Part shown: positions 48,419 through 53,652 of the stretch, one piece after another | Position numbering within the stretch: the first letter of the stretch is position 1 | How the letters are laid out: each line of letters starts with the position of its first letter | Virus record (IMG/VR): IMGVR_UViG_3300034284_000127 | Span: 1 to 53,652 of that record | DNA from: a virus | DNA: 53,652 bases | Direction: 5' to 3' (one strand) | Program-made: the position numbers and the translations under genes | Notes under the pieces: model-generated | The model's database searches: none | What the model was told of the DNA's origin: nothing | What the model saw: the letters and a program-made list of their open reading frames with translations, nothing else

Positions 48419-50605
48419 ATGAAATTTAGAGAATTTATTACTGAGAATAAAGAGAAACATGCGGTCATGGCGTTTGGCCGTATGAATCCACCTACAACCG
48501 GACATGAAGTCTTGGTCAATAAGGTTAAATCGGTTGCAAAACAAGTTGGTGGTTCCCATCACATCATTCTGTCTCATTCACAAGATGCCGCTAAGAATCC
48601 TCTTACTGCGGCACAAAAAGTAAAACATGCCAAAAGGTTCTTTCCAGATACAAACATATCTGTTGCAACCAAAGAAGAACCAAACTTCCTAACACAAGCA
48701 GCCAAGTTACACAAACAAGGTGTAACACATCTACACATGGTCGCAGGCGCTGACCGTACCGCAGAGTACCACAAACTGTTGCACAAATACAACGGGACAC
48801 ATGAAGGTGCTCTTTTCAACTTCAAAAAGATAACTGTACATAACGCAGGTGAACGTGACCCTGATGCTGAAGGTACAGAAGGCATGTCCGCTTCAAAGAT
48901 GCGTAAACATGCAGGCTCTGGTAATTTTGATGACTTTAAACAAGGCATTCCAAAACATGTGCCAGAACACCATGCGAAAGAATTATTCCGTGATGTTCGT
49001 AAAGGCATGAGCATTAAAGAGTCTATTGACCTTAACGAAGAATTTGAAATTCTTTTGGAAGGCGTACACGACCAATCCATCTTCAAAGCTATCTTCTTAG
49101 CAGGTGGTCCTGGTTCTGGTAAAGATTATGTGTTAGACAATACACTTGATGGTCAAGGTTTAACAGAAATTAATTCAGACAAGGCACTTGAGTTCTTAAT
49201 GGACAAAGAAGGTCTTGATAAGATGATGCCTGTTGGCGAAACAGAGAAACGTGACTTTGTTCGTGGTCGTGCAAAGAACATTACAGAGTTGCGTCAACAA
49301 CTTGCACTATTAGGTCGCAATGGTTTGATTATCAATGGTACAGGTGATGATGTAGCTAAAACAAAACGCATCAAAGACCAATTAGAAAAACTTGGTTACG
49401 ATACTGCCATGTTGTTGGTGAATACAAGAGATGATATCTCCGCTCAAAGAAATATTGAACGTGGCCAACGTGGTGGTCGTGCGGTACCAGAACCAATTCG
49501 TAAAGAAAAGTGGGATAGTGTACAGTTAGCACGTACTGAATATGCTCAAATGTTTGGTGATAAGTATAAAGAATTTGATAACTCTGAAGACTTGAGGCAA
49601 GCTGATCCTGAAACAGTTAAGGCAAAGAAGTCTGAGCTGTTACAATTATATACAGGTTTTAAAGAATTCGTTTCTACACCACCACAGTCAGAAGAATCTA
49701 AATTTTGGGTTGCTAATGAGTTGGATAAGAAAGACACTTTACCAGTTCAAACTGATGGTGCTGAACAACTGCCTGCGTCTGATGATGCAACTGGTGAAGA
49801 AGCTAGAAAACTCGGTCTACAATACTATGGTTTTGGTAGATATGGCAGAAATGGTAAAGTTACACATCGTTCTGTACATGGTCAATTGGTTTTGGTCAAT
49901 AAAGAAGAACCAAAACAACCAAAGATTCCTGTGAGTAGTTCATCACAGAAACCTGTTAAACCGGTTGTTAAAGAATCATCTGATTTGATATATGAAGATG
50001 GTTTGTTACGAGACAAGGCCGGTAAATTGCGTGTCTTCATGCTTAGAAATACTGCAGCAAAAGAAGCACACACTAAAAATGGAACCATTATTAAACACAA
50101 TAATGGTTATGTTGTTAAACTTAATGGAGAAAATAAAAATGCTAAATTATCTGAAGAAATTATTTCAAACCAAACCAAAAGAACAAGCTCCTTTGGTGAG
50201 TCCAGTTCTGGAAGAAATCGTAGTACCGGTGCCAGTGATAGAACCAACACCGGAACCAGTGCCAGTTCCAGTACAGGAAGTTGTTGTGGAACCAGCACCT
50301 GCACCTGTGACACCAAGCCAACCACCGAAGAAACAACCCGTAGCAAAATCACACTTGCAGAAATCCGCACCCGCCAAAAAGAAAAAGTAATTGAGTCTAT
50401 CAATAATGGTGAATCTGGTCTTTCGATGGCTGCATCTGGTGAGAACCTTGGCCGTGATACAACAAGAATTAAGACACTAAAGAAACCATTAGAAGAACTG
50501 ACTGGCGATGAAACAACCATGAGTATCGGTGACCAAAAAGAAGGCGAACTGAAACGAATTGGTATTAATCTTAAAACATTTAAATCTAAAAAGGTTATAG
50601 GATGA
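48419..50605 (+). CDS. NMNAT-like nucleotidyltransferase fused to a P-loop domain, with capsid-targeting-like N-terminus
   Basis: This 728-residue protein starts MKFREFITENKEKHAVM, an internal-protein-like peptide ending in ITE. Residues 17-200 form a nucleotidylyltransferase: MAFGRMNPPTTGHEVL with TTGH at 26-29 (T/HxGH motif) and GMSASKMRKHA at 155-165 (ISxxxxR-like). Residues 222-400 form a P-loop domain with AIFLAGGPGSGKDYVL (229-236; Asp instead of Ser/Thr after Lys) and LIINGTGDD. This resembles NadR's NMN adenylyltransferase plus kinase order. Residues ~575-630 are a Ser/Thr/Cys tract that overlies a frame in another phase; the end (KITLAEIRTRQKEKVIESI, FKSKKVIG) is family-typical. GCGGGA precedes the ATG. 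Confidence 0.75.
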   Translation: MKFREFITENKEKHAVMAFGRMNPPTTGHEVLVNKVKSVAKQVGGSHHIILSHSQDAAKNPLTAAQKVKHAKRFFPDTNISVATKEEPNFLTQAAKLHKQGVTHLHMVAGADRTAEYHKLLHKYNGTHEGALFNFKKITVHNAGERDPDAEGTEGMSASKMRKHAGSGNFDDFKQGIPKHVPEHHAKELFRDVRKGMSIKESIDLNEEFEILLEGVHDQSIFKAIFLAGGPGSGKDYVLDNTLDGQGLTEINSDKALEFLMDKEGLDKMMPVGETEKRDFVRGRAKNITELRQQLALLGRNGLIINGTGDDVAKTKRIKDQLEKLGYDTAMLLVNTRDDISAQRNIERGQRGGRAVPEPIRKEKWDSVQLARTEYAQMFGDKYKEFDNSEDLRQADPETVKAKKSELLQLYTGFKEFVSTPPQSEESKFWVANELDKKDTLPVQTDGAEQLPASDDATGEEARKLGLQYYGFGRYGRNGKVTHRSVHGQLVLVNKEEPKQPKIPVSSSSQKPVKPVVKESSDLIYEDGLLRDKAGKLRVFMLRNTAAKEAHTKNGTIIKHNNGYVVKLNGENKNAKLSEEIISNQTKRTSSFGESSSGRNRSTGASDRTNTGTSASSSTGSCCGTSTCTCDTKPTTEETTRSKITLAEIRTRQKEKVIESINNGESGLSMAASGENLGRDTTRIKTLKKPLEELTGDETTMSIGDQKEGELKRIGINLKTFKSKKVIG
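50139..50390 (+). CDS. Nested Pro/Val-rich small ORF in a different frame
   Basis: This 83-codon frame lies wholly inside the previous gene, shifted by one base. It starts at ATG with GGAG ten bases upstream and encodes MLNYLKKLFQTKPKEQAP, a PVPV/EPTPEPVPVPVQ-type repeat and a lysine-rich end (QKSAPAKKKK). Codon choice (CCA, GTT, GTA, GTG) is normal for this genome in this frame, while the host frame shows rare ACC/AGC/TGC codons exactly here. This suggests selection on the nested frame. Alternatives are a frameshifted extension or a low-complexity artefact. Confidence 0.5.
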   Translation: MLNYLKKLFQTKPKEQAPLVSPVLEEIVVPVPVIEPTPEPVPVPVQEVVVEPAPAPVTPSQPPKKQPVAKSHLQKSAPAKKKK

Positions 50606-50895
50606 AATCATTTAAAGCATTCATAACAGAAACGCCTGCTTGGACACGTAAAGAGGGCAAGAACCCTGAAGGTGGTTTAAACCGCAAGGGTATTGAATCT
50701 TATCGCCGTGAAAATCCAGGTTCTAAACTATCGATGGCAGTTACAACTAAGCCATCAAAATTGAAGCCTGGTTCTAAGGCCGCAAATCGTAGAAAATCAT
50801 TCTGTGCTCGTATGGGCGGCATGGAAGGCCCAATGAAAAAACCTAATGGTGAACCAACTCGCAAAGCCCTTGCACTCAAAAAATGGAATTGCTAA
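50602..50895 (+). CDS. DUF6321-type small basic protein with targeting-like N-terminus
   Basis: The 97 residues begin MKSFKAFITETPAW and continue with GGLNRKGIESYRRENPGS, LKPGSKAANRRKSFCARM and KPNGEPTRKALALKKWNC, a pattern I associate with DUF6321 proteins of large phages. Very basic, with two Cys in SFCARM and WNC. The ITE at residues 8-10 fits a gp21 cut. Probably a DNA-associated internal virion protein. Overlaps the preceding stop by four bases. Confidence 0.72.
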   Translation: MKSFKAFITETPAWTRKEGKNPEGGLNRKGIESYRRENPGSKLSMAVTTKPSKLKPGSKAANRRKSFCARMGGMEGPMKKPNGEPTRKALALKKWNC

Positions 50896-51498
50896 ATGTC
50901 AACTAACACAACATTCAAAATCTTTACCGACAAAATGGGCGGTACAAGAGCCAACACATATATTGGTACAACTGGTGAAGTATTTTATGATGTAGACGGC
51001 ACATCAGCAATGAGGCTATCTAATGGCGTAACACCTGGTGGTATACCATTTGGCGTTTCTTCTGTTAGTGCATCATATGCTCCTGAATTTAAAACTGTTT
51101 CTGGTAATACGTTACCTGGTACCGTAACAACTGGCGCTTATGTTAAACAAGGTGCAATTGTTCATTTTAGAGTCAATGTTAATTTTGCAAATACATCAGA
51201 TTTTGGAAGTGCTAGTCAATATAAACTAACATTGCCTTTTCCTGCGGCAGCAACAGTAACAATTCGTGGTGGATCATTGCACAGTAAACCTGCTAATCCA
51301 GCAAACAATGCAATATATCACATTGCTGGAATTACTGACATTGAAGAACCTGCTTCTTCAAATACGGAGATGTTACTTTATTATTCTGGTAGTACAACAG
51401 ACTTAGCATGGAAATCAACTACGCCAGTTAATGCAACATCAAATGTTAGCCATTTTGATATTAGTGGTGCTTATGAAACGTCATCACTAACCGTATAA
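50896..51498 (+). CDS. Virion or fibre-like structural protein
   Basis: The 200 residues are Thr/Ser/Gly-rich and beta-structured. Near the N-terminus, TTGEVFYDVDGTSAMRLS and GVTPGGIPFG match a repeat seen at the base of phage fibre and other structural proteins (GExFYD...LRxSDGxTPGG). The rest (VTTGAYVKQGAIVHFRVN, YKLTLPFPAAATV) looks like a jelly-roll-like or fibre tip domain. It lies among the internal-protein-like genes. Exact location on the virion is unknown. Confidence 0.62.
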   Translation: MSTNTTFKIFTDKMGGTRANTYIGTTGEVFYDVDGTSAMRLSNGVTPGGIPFGVSSVSASYAPEFKTVSGNTLPGTVTTGAYVKQGAIVHFRVNVNFANTSDFGSASQYKLTLPFPAAATVTIRGGSLHSKPANPANNAIYHIAGITDIEEPASSNTEMLLYYSGSTTDLAWKSTTPVNATSNVSHFDISGAYETSSLTV

Positions 51499-51527
51499 TT
51501 TAATAAAAACAAAAACAGGAGAAACTC

Positions 51528-53069
51528 ATGTATTCAGATAACAAACAAATTCGTGATGTAGCAGATGTTGCTGCACGAATCATGGCTGGTTTACCACCAC
51601 TTGAAGAAAAATTGCATCCAAATCAACAAAAGATTGATGTGGTTGACGATGAAAAGATTGATGGTAAAGATTTTGCCAAACTTCGTAAGATGAAGAAGGA
51701 AGAAATCGAGATTGAAGAAGAAAGTCATCAATCTAAGACTACAATGAAACACATTCCAAATCCAACACCTGCACAAAAACAAGCAGCTAAAGATATTAAA
51801 CCCGGCGTTGGCGGTTATCGTGACCGTATTGATATGCTTAAAAGTGCCGGCGTTAAAGAGGAAGTTGAAGCAATCGATGAAGTTAAGATGGCTGATTTGC
51901 CATCAACTAAAGTTCAAGGTCGTGCATATGGTTCATCTAAACCAGAAGCAAGTGCATTTGATGTACTAAAAGGACCAAAAGATAAAGAATTGAAATCTAT
52001 TGAGTCTGAGAAGAAGAAAAAGAAAATGTCTGAAATGGTTGCCACATATAAAGATGGCGGCATGAAGGCATTCTTTGAGTCTATTGAGAAAGAGGAAATG
52101 ATTTCTGAAGAACCTGATTCTGCTCAATTTGCAAAAGAATTGGAAGACCAAAAGAAACGTGCAGCTGGTACTAAACCACAAGCTGAAGTTGCTAAACCAT
52201 CCGTTCAAGCAGTTCAACAAGAAAGAATTGAAATTACCGATGAAATGATTTTTGAAGTTCTTGAAAATGCTGGTATTGATTTTGAATCATTGAGTGATGA
52301 TGAATTGCAAATAGCTGCAAATGAGGCATATGAAGTTCTTCATGAAATTTCAACAAAGACTTTAGCTAAAGCCGCTAGTGCTGCTTCTGACCCTGATGCA
52401 GACTATCATTATGGTAAGTCACACGACCCGCAAAAGTTTGCAGACCATGCTAAAAAGACTAAAGATGCAAAATCAGCAGCTGCTGTTCAAGGTGCCGCTG
52501 ATGCGAAAGGCCACTATACAAGACCAGGGCATAGTCTTGGGTCCTATGATAAACTTGCACACAGAACTCCTGCTCGTGTGACTGGTGTTGGAAAAGCAAA
52601 TAAACAAGATGTTAACAAATTAAAAAAGAGTATAAGTCTAAATGCTGAAGCAACTGAACAAGACATTTACGTTATCGATGCAGATTTGGCTAATGGTGTA
52701 GATGCTGTTAACATTGAAGAACGTACATTGACTGCCGGTGAGACAAAGAAGAAAGAAGAAATTGTTAAATCTATGAAAAAAGGTTTGGCAGGTTTCAAAG
52801 AGCGTTATGGTGACCGTGCTAAGAATGTCATGTATGCAACCGCCACTAAAAATGCCATGAAAGAAGAAAAAGAAGACCATCATCAAAAAGGTTACGACCA
52901 TGTGCGTGAGCCTATTTCTGATGAACCATATCTCGATAATGCTCGTGTAAGATTTAACGAATTAAAAAAACAAAATCCTCATAAAAAAGGATCTCAAGAG
53001 CACAAAGATTGGCATTCTGGAGCATCAGCTGCATATGAAGAACATAAAGACATATTAAGAGGCAAATAA
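51528..53069 (+). CDS. Large charged virion-type protein, unknown
   Basis: The 513 residues are Lys/Glu-rich and mostly helical or disordered. The start MYSDNKQIRDVADVAARIMAGLPPLEE is followed by KIDGKDFAKLRKMKKEE-type text (quoted apart). ITDEMIFEVLENAGIDFESL is a compact helical segment near residue 238, and LTAGETKKKEEIVKSMKKGL with FKERYGDRAKNVMYATATK near residue 410 is a module common in phage structural proteins. AACAGGAG precedes the ATG. Probably packaged or head-associated; function unknown. Confidence 0.62.
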   Translation: MYSDNKQIRDVADVAARIMAGLPPLEEKLHPNQQKIDVVDDEKIDGKDFAKLRKMKKEEIEIEEESHQSKTTMKHIPNPTPAQKQAAKDIKPGVGGYRDRIDMLKSAGVKEEVEAIDEVKMADLPSTKVQGRAYGSSKPEASAFDVLKGPKDKELKSIESEKKKKKMSEMVATYKDGGMKAFFESIEKEEMISEEPDSAQFAKELEDQKKRAAGTKPQAEVAKPSVQAVQQERIEITDEMIFEVLENAGIDFESLSDDELQIAANEAYEVLHEISTKTLAKAASAASDPDADYHYGKSHDPQKFADHAKKTKDAKSAAAVQGAADAKGHYTRPGHSLGSYDKLAHRTPARVTGVGKANKQDVNKLKKSISLNAEATEQDIYVIDADLANGVDAVNIEERTLTAGETKKKEEIVKSMKKGLAGFKERYGDRAKNVMYATATKNAMKEEKEDHHQKGYDHVREPISDEPYLDNARVRFNELKKQNPHKKGSQEHKDWHSGASAAYEEHKDILRGK

Positions 53070-53652
53070 ATGAAAACGTGGTCTGAGTTTCTTACTTTAC
53101 GTGAAAGGTGTTGGCCTGGTTACAAATCTGTGCCAGGTAAAAAAGCATATTCACCTGGTTCTTGCGTAAAAGAATCTCCTACTATTGAAGAAGATTTGCG
53201 TAAATGGTTTAGTAAAACGGATCCAAAAGGTGGTTGGAAAAGGATCAATAGTAAGGGTGAAGCAATTGGCCCTTGTGCAAGAGAACCTGGTGAACCTAAG
53301 CCTAAGTGTATGTCTAACGAAAAGAGAGCTTCTTTAAGTAAAAAAGAAAGAGCATCTGCCGTTGCGTCTAAAAGAAAACATGACCCTAATCCTGAAAGAA
53401 AGGGTCCACCAATAAATGTGTCTAACTTTGGAAAAGGAAAGATAAGCGAAGATATGGAAAACTTAAACGAAAAAAATGTACCAACAAGTCCAGAAAAATG
53501 GGCTCAGGCAAAAGCACAGGCTAAATCTAAGTTTGATGTTTACCCTTCTGCTTATGCCAATGGTTGGGCTGCAAAGAAATATAAAGCAATGGGTGGCGGT
53601 TGGAAATCAGTCAATGAAGTTAAAGAAGTTGGAGATGATCCAACTGGTGATA
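53070..53652 (+). CDS. DUF5872-type basic protein with targeting-like N-terminus, cut by the window end
   Basis: The frame opens MKTWSEFLTLRERCWPGY one base after the preceding stop and is still open at the window end (194 codons seen). LRE fits the cleavage pattern. Residues ~43-115 (DLRKWFSKTDPKGGWKRIN, GPCAREPGEPKPKCMS, KKERASAVASKRKHD) match the DUF5872 pattern of small Cys-containing basic domains. Then SPEKWAQAKAQAKSKFDVYP and SAYANGWAAKKYKAMGGGWK repeat a module common in large phages. Probably an internal, DNA-associated virion protein. Confidence 0.75.
   Translation, partial: MKTWSEFLTLRERCWPGYKSVPGKKAYSPGSCVKESPTIEEDLRKWFSKTDPKGGWKRINSKGEAIGPCAREPGEPKPKCMSNEKRASLSKKERASAVASKRKHDPNPERKGPPINVSNFGKGKISEDMENLNEKNVPTSPEKWAQAKAQAKSKFDVYPSAYANGWAAKKYKAMGGGWKSVNEVKEVGDDPTGD

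Noticed and set aside
1-53652. CRISPR arrays, insertion sequences, integrase or attachment sites
   Set aside because: No regularly spaced repeats, transposase or integrase motifs, or long direct repeats were seen. The gene order is that of a lytic T4-like phage.
1-53652. Assignment to a cyanophage because of cobS, hsp20, mazG and deformylase genes
   Set aside because: These genes are also found in pelagiphages and other environmental T4-likes. No psbA, hli, talC or similar gene occurs here, so the host is left open.

Overview
The window is a contiguous piece of an AT-rich, T4-like contractile-tailed phage genome, probably a marine or freshwater relative of the cyanophage and pelagiphage T4-like groups. 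The evidence is a syntenic set of T4 core genes on one strand: sheath, tube, portal, core, protease, scaffold and capsid genes (18-19-20-67-68-21-22-23), then uvsY-uvsW, 55-47-46, 45-44-62-regA and 43-uvsX-41. Accessory genes typical of environmental T4-likes are also present: a cobS-like ATPase, hsp20, mazG-like and dCMP deaminase genes, and peptide deformylase. No photosynthesis gene is visible, so a cyanobacterial host cannot be claimed. Consensus sigma70-type promoters (TTGACA/TATAAT) suggest a host with an ordinary bacterial housekeeping sigma factor. All recognised genes lie on the + strand. No stretch over 300 bases lacks a gene; the longest gaps (22494-22705 and 30858-31059) hold promoters and structured RNA.

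Layout. 1-8754: tail and head structural genes with T4-late (TATAAATA) promoters and strong terminators. 8761-10707: recombination mediator and helicase behind a promoter that overlaps a perfect dyad. 10700-17269: an Sm-like small protein, then a sugar-metabolism cassette (radical SAM, split E1-type TPP enzyme, GHMP kinase, PLP-dependent sugar dehydratase-like enzyme, epimerase) and a cysteine-hydrolase-like protein. 17329-22493: late sigma factor gp55, gp47/gp46 nuclease, peptide deformylase and a DUF4338 (DruA-like) protein. 22494-26742: a short tRNA-Gly-like RNA, a metalloprotease-like/VWA protein with its CobS-like AAA+ partner, and a winged-helix-like gene with a predicted 5'-UTR pseudoknot. 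26746-39000: replication module interspersed with nucleotide-pool and glycosyltransferase genes, including hsp20 behind a candidate RNA thermometer. 38997-43328 and 48419-53652: genes with T4-internal-protein-like N-termini. 43346-48378: a second glycan cassette (glycosyltransferase-like genes, APH-type kinase plus nucleotidyltransferase, methyltransferase).

How it fits together. Early and middle replication proteins (clamp, clamp loader, polymerase, UvsX/Y/W, gp41, gp46/47) copy and recombine the genome. gp55 with the clamp should switch on TATAAATA late promoters for capsid and tail genes. gp21 processes the prohead and would also remove the short N-terminal MK..F..E peptides found on several otherwise non-structural-looking proteins (a ligase-fold candidate, an NMNAT-like/P-loop protein, small basic DUF proteins). 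My main hypothesis is that these are a virion-packaged payload. The most notable non-coding features are a 63-nt tRNA-Gly-like RNA without a normal D-arm, a ROSE-like thermometer at hsp20, a 5'-terminal pseudoknot, a ribosome-binding site in a hairpin that local transcription would bypass, and an 83-codon proline/valine-rich frame nested inside another gene.
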